DNA from: Brenneria salicis ATCC 15712 = DSM 30166
Lineage (GTDB): Bacteria > Pseudomonadota > Gammaproteobacteria > Enterobacterales > Enterobacteriaceae
Assembly: GCF_003315515.1 (NCBI RefSeq)
Contig: NZ_QNRY01000006.1
Coordinates: forward strand, 50,133-114,132
Direction: 5' to 3'
DNA length: 64,000 bases
Shown piece by piece: positions 22,115-30,034 of this stretch. The position numbers and the translations under genes were made by a program. Within the stretch, counting starts at the first letter, position 1. Each line of letters opens with the position of its first letter. Below the pieces are notes generated by a model, which worked only from the letters and a program-made list of their open reading frames with translations, was not told the DNA's origin and did no database searches.

Positions 22115-23251
22115 ATGAATAACAAATTTGTCAGAATTACATTAGCGGCAGCATTGGTTTCTTCAGCGGTTAGCGCCACAAGCGTGATGGCGGCGGAAGT
22201 GAAAATTGGCGTGGTTTTACCGTTGAGCGGACCGCTGAGCGGTTATGGACAGCCTTCTCAAAAAGGCGTTGAGTTGGTGAACAGCATGGAGCCAACATTA
22301 AAGAATGGCGATACGATCAAACTGGTCATCATTGATGACAAGAGTGATAAGGTTGAAGCGGCGAACGCCATGCAGCGTCTGGTTTCCAGCGACAAAGTGG
22401 ACGCCGTCATCGGCGAAGTCACTTCCACCAATACGCTGGCGATGACCAAAATCGCCGAAGATACCAAAACGCCGCTGGTATCGCCGACTGCGACCAACGA
22501 CCGGGTAACCCGCAATCGTCAATATGTCAGCCGTGTTTGCTTTTCCGATAGTTTTCAAGGCATTGTCGGCGCTAACCTGGCTTCCAGAGACTTAGGCGCA
22601 AAAACGGCCGCCATCATGTTCGACAGCAGTAATGACTATTCTGTCGGTCTGGCAAGAGCTTTCCGCAATCAATTCCTCAAAAACGGCGGCACCATCCCGA
22701 TTGAAGTTCAGGCGCCTGGCGGCAGCAAAGACTTTAAAGCTCAGCTTTCCTCCATCAAGGCTAAAAATGTCGACATGATTTATATGCCGATCTACTACAC
22801 CGAAGGGGCGTTGATTGCGGTGCAGGCGAAACAACTGGGATTGAAAGTGCCGGTTGTCGGCGGCGATGGTCTGGCGGCCGACCCGGTATTCTTCAAACTG
22901 GGACAGGATGCGGTGGAAGGTTACATGACGACGGATTACTACTCGCCGAATGCCAAAGAGCAGACGCCGGAAGGTGAGAAATTCATCAAGGCATGGGAAG
23001 AGAAATATAAAGAGCCGACGCATACCTGGGGCGCGATGACCGGCGATGCTTACAAAATGATCGTGAATGCCATGAATCAATGCAGCGATCCTAAAGATCG
23101 GGTATGCGTGAATGAAAAAATTCGCGCCACCACGGATTTTTCCGGCATTACCGGGACGCTGACATTAAAGGATGGGGATGCAATCCGCAGCGCCGTCATT
23201 AATGAAGTCAAAGACGGACAATTAGCCTTTAAAACCGTTGTTAATCCATAA
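22115..23251 (+). CDS. livK: Branched-chain amino-acid type ABC transporter, periplasmic binding protein
   Basis: A 378-residue type I periplasmic binding protein. A Sec signal (MNNKFVRITLAAALVSSAVS...MAA) is followed by the mature start EVKIGVVLPLSGPLSGYGQ, typical of the LivJ/LivK family. Later come VIGEVTSTNTLAM, SPTATNDRVTRN and a two-lobe body. The ATG at 22115 is preceded by AAAGAGG; an ATG at 22085 would put ten residues before the signal. It heads an operon in livKHMGF order. Relatives bind leucine/isoleucine/valine, but others bind amides or aromatic compounds, so the ligand is not certain. Confidence 0.85.
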   Translation: MNNKFVRITLAAALVSSAVSATSVMAAEVKIGVVLPLSGPLSGYGQPSQKGVELVNSMEPTLKNGDTIKLVIIDDKSDKVEAANAMQRLVSSDKVDAVIGEVTSTNTLAMTKIAEDTKTPLVSPTATNDRVTRNRQYVSRVCFSDSFQGIVGANLASRDLGAKTAAIMFDSSNDYSVGLARAFRNQFLKNGGTIPIEVQAPGGSKDFKAQLSSIKAKNVDMIYMPIYYTEGALIAVQAKQLGLKVPVVGGDGLAADPVFFKLGQDAVEGYMTTDYYSPNAKEQTPEGEKFIKAWEEKYKEPTHTWGAMTGDAYKMIVNAMNQCSDPKDRVCVNEKIRATTDFSGITGTLTLKDGDAIRSAVINEVKDGQLAFKTVVNP

Positions 23252-23267
23252 GGCAAATAAGGATTGA

Positions 23268-24170
23268 ATGATGGATGCTGCCATTTTCTTCCAGCAAGTG
23301 GTAAACGGCATGAGTCTGGGGAGTATGTATGCGCTGATCGCCATTGGCTACACCATGGTGTACGGCGTATTACGACTCATCAACTTTGCCCATGCCGATA
23401 TTATGATGGTCGGGGCGTTTCTTGCCCTGTTTGGATCAACGACATTCGAGCTGCCTTTCGGGGCAGCTATTTTATTCGCGGTTCTCTTTTCTGCGTTATT
23501 GGGCGTGTGCATCGATCAGATTGCCTATCGTCCATTACGTCAGGCTTCTAAAATCTCCATGCTGATTACCGCGATTGGCGTGAGCTTTTTTTTAGAGAAT
23601 CTGTTTAACGTTATCTTTGGCGGCAGTCCGCGTTACTTTGCGTCACCGGCGTTCTTTAATGAGACGGTAACTTTCGGCGGCATTATTATTACCAACGTCG
23701 CCTGGCTGGTGCCACTGGTCACGCTGACGTTGCTGGCGGGTATTCTCTTTATTCTCTATCGCACCCGACAAGGAATGGCGATCCGCGCCGTGGCATTTGA
23801 CGTAAATACCGTTTGCTTAATGGGTATTGACGCCAATCATATTATCGCCTTCGTCTTCGCGCTCGGCAGTTCTCTGGCTGCGCTGGGCGGTATTTTTTAC
23901 GCCACCAGCTACCCGACGATCGATCCGCTGATGGGCGTGTTAATCGGGCTTAAAGCGTTTGCCGCGGCGATATTGGGGGGCATCGGCAGCGTCACGGGCG
24001 CGGTGATTGGCGGCTTTATTCTCGGTTTTACCGAAGTGGTGGCCGTCGCGGTATTCCCTGAGCTCGGCGGTTATAAGGATGCGTTCGCATTTATGTTCCT
24101 GATTTTGGTTCTGTTATTCAGACCGGTAGGCATTATGGGTGATGAAAGACTGGAAAGGAGCCGTTTCTGA
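23268..24170 (+). CDS. livH: Branched-chain amino-acid type ABC permease LivH
   Basis: A 300-residue inner-membrane permease with about eight membrane segments. The N-terminal NGMSLGSMYALIAIGYTMVY and GVLRLINFAHADIMMVG, and the C-terminal LKAFAAAILGGIGSVTGAV, are hallmarks of the LivH family; the last contains the loop that contacts the ATPase. It starts 16 bases after livK and its stop overlaps livM by one base. Confidence 0.92.
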   Translation: MMDAAIFFQQVVNGMSLGSMYALIAIGYTMVYGVLRLINFAHADIMMVGAFLALFGSTTFELPFGAAILFAVLFSALLGVCIDQIAYRPLRQASKISMLITAIGVSFFLENLFNVIFGGSPRYFASPAFFNETVTFGGIIITNVAWLVPLVTLTLLAGILFILYRTRQGMAIRAVAFDVNTVCLMGIDANHIIAFVFALGSSLAALGGIFYATSYPTIDPLMGVLIGLKAFAAAILGGIGSVTGAVIGGFILGFTEVVAVAVFPELGGYKDAFAFMFLILVLLFRPVGIMGDERLERSRF

Positions 24171-25213
24171 TGAGAATGCCCACAAATTCATTTTCGCTGC
24201 TAACCGGTTATGTGGCGCTATTTGCGGTTACCTTGCTGGCGCTATTTATTTTGCAGTCATCATTAAATGACTACGTCATTCGAATTATCTGCAATGTTTT
24301 CATTTTTATGATTCTGGCGGTGAGCTATAACCTGATTAATGGCGTTACCGGACAATTATCCTTGGAGCCTAACGGTTTTGTGGCGATTGGCGCTTACATC
24401 ACCGCCATTTTGTTATTGAGCGCGGATACCAAACTGGAAATGTATGAGATGGCGTCGCCCAGTGCTCTGGTGCTGGCCTTGCATACCGCTTTCCTGCCCG
24501 CATTGATTATCAGCGGTGTCTGTGCCGCGATAGTGGCGGTCTGTCTGGCATTTCCGGTATTCCGGGTACGGGGGGATTATCTGGCCATCGTGACGCTGGG
24601 ATTCGGATTTATCATCAAAATCCTGGCGATTAATAACCCGCAGATCACCAACGGCGCGATTGGGATAAATGAAATTCCGCAGGCAAGTAATATGCTGTAC
24701 TGGTGCGGTTTTATCGCGTTGATTGCCGTGGTGTTTATTCTGCAAATCGTCTATTCGAAATATGGCCGGGCCATGAAAGCGGTGCGCGATGATGAGGACG
24801 CGGCCATTGCGATGGGGATTAATACTTTCAAAATCAAAACCTACGCGTTTGCCACCAGCGCTTTTTTTGAAGGTATTGGCGGTGGGTTATTAGCGTCTCT
24901 GCTGACCATTATTTCGCCGGATCTGTTTGATTTCATGCTGACGTTCCAATTGCTCATCATTATCGTTCTGGGCGGATTGGGCAGCACCACTGGCGCGATC
25001 CTCGGTACGATTGTGGTGGTCGGCAGCGGAGAATGGTTGCGTTTTCTCGATCAGCCGTTGAATTTATTCGGTCAGGATCTGGGATCTTATCCGGGTTTGC
25101 GGATGGTTGTTTTTTCACTGGTTCTGCTGATTATTATGCTATTTGCCCGCGAAGGGTTATTAGGCAAGCAGGAAATTTGGGACGTTAACAGGAAGCGCCG
25201 TTATGGAAAATAA
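24170..25213 (+). CDS. livM: Branched-chain amino-acid type ABC permease LivM
   Basis: A 347-residue permease, the partner of LivH. Family motifs are VSYNLINGVTGQLSLEPNGFVAIGAY (written here as one conserved block near residues 48-73), VRGDYLAIVTLGFG, GRAMKAVRDDEDAAIAMGIN (the ATPase-contact loop) and VLGGLGSTTGAILG. It is shorter than E. coli LivM (425), which has an N-terminal extension; this length is common in other HAAT transporters. It overlaps livG by 11 bases. Confidence 0.92.
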   Translation: MRMPTNSFSLLTGYVALFAVTLLALFILQSSLNDYVIRIICNVFIFMILAVSYNLINGVTGQLSLEPNGFVAIGAYITAILLLSADTKLEMYEMASPSALVLALHTAFLPALIISGVCAAIVAVCLAFPVFRVRGDYLAIVTLGFGFIIKILAINNPQITNGAIGINEIPQASNMLYWCGFIALIAVVFILQIVYSKYGRAMKAVRDDEDAAIAMGINTFKIKTYAFATSAFFEGIGGGLLASLLTIISPDLFDFMLTFQLLIIIVLGGLGSTTGAILGTIVVVGSGEWLRFLDQPLNLFGQDLGSYPGLRMVVFSLVLLIIMLFAREGLLGKQEIWDVNRKRRYGK

Positions 25214-25982
25214 AGCGATTCTCAGCGTCGAGAATATCGTCATGCAATTCGGCGGATTACGGGCGATTGACGGCGTCAGTTTTTCTCTCCAGCAGGCGGA
25301 AATATTTGGCCTGATCGGGCCGAATGGGGCTGGGAAAACCACCTTATTTAATGTTATCACCTCGAATTACAAACCCACCTCAGGAAAAGTGATGTTGGGG
25401 CGGGAAACCATTACCGGTTTGAAACCGAATCAGGTGGTGAACCGTGGTATTGCCCGGACTTTCCAGAATATTCGTTTATTTAATTCCATGACGGTACTGG
25501 AAAATGTACTCATTGGATTTGATCGCGCCATTCATTATTCGTTTATTGAGGCCGCGTTGCATATGGGTCGCTTTTTCTCCGCTGAGAAAAAGGCAAAAGC
25601 GCAGGCTATGGAAATTCTGGACTATATCGGCATTGCCGAACATGCCGATTCACTGGCGACCAACCTGAGTTATGGCAACCAGCGTAAAGTGGAAATCGCC
25701 CGCGCGTTGGCGACGTCGCCGGCATTATTATTGCTGGATGAACCGGCCGCCGGGATGAACCCCAGAGAAACCAATGAACTGGCGCAACTGATTTTTAAAA
25801 TGCGTAAGGATTATCAGTTAACGGTGTTATTGATTGAGCATGATATGTCATTCGTTAATGCCTTGTGCGAACGCGTGCTGGTTCTGGATTACGGCAAGCC
25901 ACTGTTCAGTGGCACCACTCATGAGGCAATTAATAATAAAGAGGTGATTGCCGCCTATCTTGGAGATGTGGATTATGCTTAA
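25203..25982 (+). CDS. livG: Branched-chain amino-acid type ABC ATPase LivG
   Basis: A 259-residue ABC ATPase with Walker A GPNGAGKTT (about residue 40), the LivG-type RTFQNIRLFNSMTVLENV, signature LSYGNQRKVEIARAL, Walker B LLLLDEPAAGMNP and the switch histidine in LIEHDMSFV. LSYGNQR instead of LSGGQ is normal for this subfamily. It pairs with LivF to power uptake through LivHM. It overlaps livM (11 bases) and livF (8 bases). Confidence 0.94.
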   Translation: MENKAILSVENIVMQFGGLRAIDGVSFSLQQAEIFGLIGPNGAGKTTLFNVITSNYKPTSGKVMLGRETITGLKPNQVVNRGIARTFQNIRLFNSMTVLENVLIGFDRAIHYSFIEAALHMGRFFSAEKKAKAQAMEILDYIGIAEHADSLATNLSYGNQRKVEIARALATSPALLLLDEPAAGMNPRETNELAQLIFKMRKDYQLTVLLIEHDMSFVNALCERVLVLDYGKPLFSGTTHEAINNKEVIAAYLGDVDYA

Positions 25983-26670
25983 AGCCAATGATCTACAGGT
26001 ATTTTATGGATTGATTCAGGGGTTAAAAGGCATCGACATTGAGGTGAACAACAGCGAAATCGTTACGCTGATCGGCAGTAATGGCGCGGGGAAAACCTCA
26101 ACGTTGAACGGCATTATCAATCTGGTGAAATCGACCGGCAACGTCAATTTCCTGAACGAAGATATTTCCAACAGCCTGACCCATCAAATTGTGCGCAAAG
26201 GTCTGGCGTTGGTTCCGGAAGGACGCAAAGTTTTCACCAATTTGACCATTGAAGAAAACCTGCGCATGGGGGCCTACAACAACCCGGTTAATTTCGAGTT
26301 CCTGAAAGAGAAAATGTACGCGTTGTTTCCGCGCTTGAAAGAACGGCGCAGCCAGTTGGCCGGTACCATGAGCGGTGGCGAACAGCAAATGCTGGCGATA
26401 GCCAGAGCATTAATGAGCGAGCCGGTGTTATTGATGTTGGACGAGCCCAGTCTGGGGTTGGCGCCAAAGATAGTGGGAGAAATGTTTAATATTATTAAAC
26501 AGTTACAGAAGGAAAATATCACTATTCTGCTTGTTGAGCAAAATGCCACGGCCGCGCTGAAAATCGCTGATCGCGCTTATGTGCTGGAAAACGGCAAGAT
26601 TGTGCTACAGGGCCAGGCGCAGGATATTCTGGCTAACCCGGAAGTGAAGAAGATGTATTTGGGGGGCTAG
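25975..26670 (+). CDS. livF: Branched-chain amino-acid type ABC ATPase LivF
   Basis: A 231-residue ABC ATPase. It has Walker A GSNGAGKTS, LVPEGRKVFTNLTIEENL, signature MSGGEQQMLAIARAL, Walker B LMLDEPSLGLAP and the C-terminal AYVLENGKIV...YLGG of LivF. I chose the ATG at 25975 (MLKANDLQVFYG), which overlaps the livG stop by 8 bases; the upstream frame to 25948 only adds the livG tail read in another frame. It is the last gene of the operon; a 120-base gap follows before yabI. Confidence 0.94.
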   Translation: MLKANDLQVFYGLIQGLKGIDIEVNNSEIVTLIGSNGAGKTSTLNGIINLVKSTGNVNFLNEDISNSLTHQIVRKGLALVPEGRKVFTNLTIEENLRMGAYNNPVNFEFLKEKMYALFPRLKERRSQLAGTMSGGEQQMLAIARALMSEPVLLMLDEPSLGLAPKIVGEMFNIIKQLQKENITILLVEQNATAALKIADRAYVLENGKIVLQGQAQDILANPEVKKMYLGG

Positions 26671-26790
26671 ATTTTTTCGCTTATTCCCTGCAACTATGTA
26701 AAAGGGGATATAGCAATCTGAAAATGACCAGTTGACGGTTTCTGCTAAGATCCAGACAATCCATCTTTTACCAACGTTGAGTAAGGATTT

Positions 26791-27561
26791 ATGGAAGCGT
26801 GGCTGGATCATCTGGTGACCCAATCATTAGCGTACGCGCTGATCGCCGTTATGCTGGTTGCCTTTCTGGAATCGCTTGCACTGGTTGGTCTGTTGCTGCC
26901 GGGTACGCTCTTGATGGCAACGTTGGGCGCGCTGATCGGCAGCGGTCAGATGGGATTATATTCCGCGTGGGCCGCGGGGGTTGTCGGTTGTTTGCTTGGA
27001 GACTGGATTTCCTATTTCATCGGCAGACGATTTAAACGGCCATTGCACCGCTGGTCTTTCCTGAAAAAGCATCAAACGCTGCTCAGTAAAACAGAGCATG
27101 CGTTGCATCAACACCCTATACCTACGGTGTTGATCGGACGATTCGTCGGCCCGACGCGTCCGCTGATCCCGATGGTCGCCGGTATGCTGGGATTGCCGCC
27201 TTACCGGTTTGCCGTGCCGAATATTATCGGTTGTCTGTTGTGGCCGCCGGTGTATTTTTTGCCGGGTATTCTGGCAGGCGTCGCCATTGATATTCCGGCG
27301 GGCGTCGCCAGCGCCGGTTTTAAAGGGTTGCTGTTGGTGACCGCATTGCTGGTGTGGACCGGGGCGTGGTTAAGCTGGCGCTGGTGGCGCGGCGACAGGC
27401 GCAAAAAACGTGACTGGTTCAGCACGAGGTTGCCGCTTAGCCGTTTGCGCTGGGCCGCTCCATTGACGCTGGCGGCGATGGGGCTTTCACTGGCAATGCT
27501 GATCATGCATCCACTGATGCCGATTTATCGTCACCTGTTGTGGCAGGTGCTGAATGGGTGA
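26791..27561 (+). CDS. yabI: DedA family membrane protein YabI
   Basis: A 256-residue protein, colinear with E. coli YabI (254). It has the DedA motifs FLESLALVGLLLPGT and GRFVGPTRPLIPMVAG and five to six membrane segments, with a basic stretch between the last two. DedA proteins are conserved inner-membrane transporters or scramblases tied to membrane potential, division and drug tolerance; YabI itself has no defined substrate. In E. coli yabI lies just past araC, so this gene marks the far side of the segment that differs from E. coli. Confidence 0.92.
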   Translation: MEAWLDHLVTQSLAYALIAVMLVAFLESLALVGLLLPGTLLMATLGALIGSGQMGLYSAWAAGVVGCLLGDWISYFIGRRFKRPLHRWSFLKKHQTLLSKTEHALHQHPIPTVLIGRFVGPTRPLIPMVAGMLGLPPYRFAVPNIIGCLLWPPVYFLPGILAGVAIDIPAGVASAGFKGLLLVTALLVWTGAWLSWRWWRGDRRKKRDWFSTRLPLSRLRWAAPLTLAAMGLSLAMLIMHPLMPIYRHLLWQVLNG

Positions 27562-27703
27562 CAGGTAAAAAAGGAAATGTAAAAAGGGAAATGTTTTACT
27601 CACAGGATGGCGCAAGCAAAGCGTTCGCAGCGACACCGTTGGGAAAACATCGATAATCAAGCGATGGTCGGCGACAGCGCCGCCATCCTGGTTAATGGAG
27701 ATA

Positions 27704-29908
27704 ATGATTGTGATAGAAAAGGATTTTCGGACTCATGTCAGCGATCGGGATGAACCTCAGAAAGCGGACGCCGTTACTATGCCTCGTCGTCGGCAGCTTT
27801 TGAAAGGCGGCATTTCCGCCGCGTTGATGGGAACGCTGTACGGACGGATCTTACCGACAGGCAGTCTCGCCTTTGCGCTTTCCAGCGCGCAAGCTGCCGC
27901 GGCTGAACGGACTTTCGTTCACCCCGGTCTGCTGCACACGGAAGATGATTTTGCGCTAATCCGAAAGAAAATCGCGGTTTCCGCACAACCCTGGCCGGAT
28001 GGTTGGAACGCGTTACTCTCGGACGGCTTCTCTCAGACTGATCGCGCGCCACGACCACTGGAAACGGTGGTTCGCGGCGGCAGCGGCAGCAATTCCGCGC
28101 AACTGTATATCGATATTCAACGGGCTTATCAACTGGCGCTCCGCTGGAAAATCTCTCAGGACGCACGCTACGGGGATCAGGCGATTGCTTACCTCAATGC
28201 CTGGTCATCCACGCTAAAGACCCTCACCGGTAATGCCGACCGCTATCTGGCGGCGGGCATCTACGGTTATCAGTTCGCCAATGTCGGTGAAATTATGCGT
28301 ACCTATCAGGGGTGGTCGTCCGCCGAATTGACGCGCTTTCAGGACATGCTGCTTACCATCTTCTACCCGCTTTCGTCACGTTTTCTTCGTGAACATAATG
28401 ATGCGGAAATTACTAACTACTGGGCGAATTGGGACCAGAGCGCACTCGCCTGCATTCTGGCGACAGGCATCTTGTGCGACAGGCAGGATATCTATGAAGA
28501 GGCGCTGAATTATTATAAATACGGACAAGGCAATGGCGCGGCGCTACAGGCGGTTTATCATGTCCACTCTGGTTATCTGGGGCAGTGGCAGGAGAGCGGG
28601 CGCGATCAGGGGCATTGTACGCTGGGGATCAGCCTTGCCGCCGCATTCTGCGAAATGGCCTGGAATCAGGGCGATGATATGTACGGCTACGACAATAACC
28701 GTTTTCTGGCTGGGGCGGAATATGTCGCCAAATCTAATCTGCAAGATGAGAGCGGCGAGTTTTATACTATGCCGTGGCTCGACTATCGCAATCGGCACGG
28801 ATTGGCGGTAGGCGTTTCTCCCGCCGGGCTGGGCAGCGCACGACCGACCTGGGCGTGCGTTTACCATCACTACGCGATGCGTAAAGGCATCGCCGCGCCC
28901 TATGTCGCTCAGCAGGCTAAACGGATGTATCCGGAAACCAACAATCGCAACGGCGATCAGCTTGGTTTCGGCACGCTGCTATTTTCGCGTGAACAGCAGA
29001 CGTCTTCTCCTTCTCCTTCAGGGCTGACGGCCTACCTGCGCGGCGATCGCGTGGTGTTATCCTGGTGGGGCGTGGTTGATGCGCAACTCTATCAGGTTAA
29101 ACAGGCCACCGCGATTGATGGCGATTTTGTGACGATAGCCGACGATATCGCAGATCTGCTGACCTATGAAGATACGGATATTGCAAATGCGCCTGAATAT
29201 TTTTATGCGGTGACCGCCATCATCGATGGCGTGGAAAGCGCCGCTTCAGAAATTGTCGGTGTCGGCACAAAAGCGAAGACGATTTTCCAGCTTGATTTTG
29301 ATGAGGCATCCGGCCAGGTTGCGGTGAACCGTAGTGAAAACGCGGGGAATGGCGAACTGATCGGCGGAGCGGGATGGGGAAGCGGCGTGAGCGGCAGTGC
29401 CGTGGTGCTCAATGGCGTTGATGGTTATATTCGTCTGCCGCAAGATCTGTTTGTCTCGCTGGCCGACTTAACGATTGAAACGCGATTTTACGCGGATGAG
29501 CGCAGAAGATGGGCGAGAGTGTTCGATATTGGCTCAGGCCCGCGCCGGTGGATGATGTTAACGTTGGAAGGCGGCGAGGGCAGGCCGGAGTTTGGTATCA
29601 CGACGGTTCATAGTTATAACACGCAGCGTGTGGTGTCGAATGTGGACATGCCGCTGGGTCAATGGGTTCATCTTGCTGTTACGGTGGCGGGAAACCGCTG
29701 CACCCTGTATATCGATGGCGTGGTGGTGGGCAGCAATGACACGTTTATGCTGGCGCCCTATCATCTGGGGCCGGGGAATGACGCCTACCTCGGACGTTCG
29801 CAATATCAAGCAGATCCCTACACCGCAGGGCGTTATGACTATTTTAAGGTCTGGCATGGCGCGCTTAGCCATGATGAGATTGCCGCGTTGAGCGCAGGCA
29901 GCAAATAA
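27704..29908 (+). CDS. Tat-exported alginate-lyase-like protein with LamG-like domain
   Basis: About 734 residues. Residues near 27-70 form a twin-arginine signal: PRRRQLLKGG, then a hydrophobic stretch ending ALSSAQAAAAE. The mature N-terminal part (about 75-440) resembles the alpha/alpha-barrel alginate lyase family (HPGLLHTEDDFALIRKKI, ITNYWANWDQSALAC, HSGYLGQWQESGRDQGH). Next is a fibronectin III-like stretch (about 445-530), then a jelly-roll LamG/concanavalin-like domain to the end (LDFDEAS...WVHLAVTVAGNRCTLYIDG). Such proteins cut uronate polysaccharides in the periplasm or outside the cell. No transporter or regulator for sugar uptake is next to it. The ATG at 27704 has GGAG close by; the ATG at 27695 and a GTG at 27710 are alternatives. 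It ends 43 bases before the prophage. Confidence 0.78.
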   Translation: MIVIEKDFRTHVSDRDEPQKADAVTMPRRRQLLKGGISAALMGTLYGRILPTGSLAFALSSAQAAAAERTFVHPGLLHTEDDFALIRKKIAVSAQPWPDGWNALLSDGFSQTDRAPRPLETVVRGGSGSNSAQLYIDIQRAYQLALRWKISQDARYGDQAIAYLNAWSSTLKTLTGNADRYLAAGIYGYQFANVGEIMRTYQGWSSAELTRFQDMLLTIFYPLSSRFLREHNDAEITNYWANWDQSALACILATGILCDRQDIYEEALNYYKYGQGNGAALQAVYHVHSGYLGQWQESGRDQGHCTLGISLAAAFCEMAWNQGDDMYGYDNNRFLAGAEYVAKSNLQDESGEFYTMPWLDYRNRHGLAVGVSPAGLGSARPTWACVYHHYAMRKGIAAPYVAQQAKRMYPETNNRNGDQLGFGTLLFSREQQTSSPSPSGLTAYLRGDRVVLSWWGVVDAQLYQVKQATAIDGDFVTIADDIADLLTYEDTDIANAPEYFYAVTAIIDGVESAASEIVGVGTKAKTIFQLDFDEASGQVAVNRSENAGNGELIGGAGWGSGVSGSAVVLNGVDGYIRLPQDLFVSLADLTIETRFYADERRRWARVFDIGSGPRRWMMLTLEGGEGRPEFGITTVHSYNTQRVVSNVDMPLGQWVHLAVTVAGNRCTLYIDGVVVGSNDTFMLAPYHLGPGNDAYLGRSQYQADPYTAGRYDYFKVWHGALSHDEIAALSAGSK

Positions 29909-29951
29909 CGCTTTAATCGGATCTAATCACATCAGGCCGTGACGGGACGAT

Positions 29952-29987
29952 TGTAGCGCGTCGCGGAAAATGGAAAAGCGCTTCATG
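29952..29987. other. Prophage right end (MuA binding region)
   Basis: From 29952 the sequence begins TGTAGCG and lines up without a gap over 36 bases with the Mu right end as I recall it (TGAAGCGGCGCACG...). Shared blocks are TG.AGCG, CGnAAAA, AAAGCG and TTCA, the parts bound by transposase. The usual 5'-TG terminus is kept. The five bases just outside, ACGAT (29947-29951), would be the target duplication, to be found again beyond the far end. Confidence 0.7.
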
Positions 29988-30008
29988 TACTTTGATAATG
30001 TGAAGCGC
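29974..30008 (-). terminator. Terminator-like hairpin after the tailspike gene
   Basis: On the minus strand an 8-bp perfect stem GCGCTTCA / TGAAGCGC with a 15-base loop is followed by TTTT. It lies 27 bases after the tailspike stop, at the end of the late operon. The arms overlap the second transposase-binding block of the right end, so the repeat may serve either role or both. Confidence 0.5.
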
Positions 30009-30034
30009 CGTTGAAAATTATAATTTTAAACGAA

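Noticed and set aside
29986..30010. Prophage right end at 29986 (TGTACTTTG) or 30001 (TGAAGCGCC)
   Set aside because: Both start with TG and partly resemble Mu ends, but the gapless 36-base match from 29952 is clearly better and leaves room for a second transposase site.
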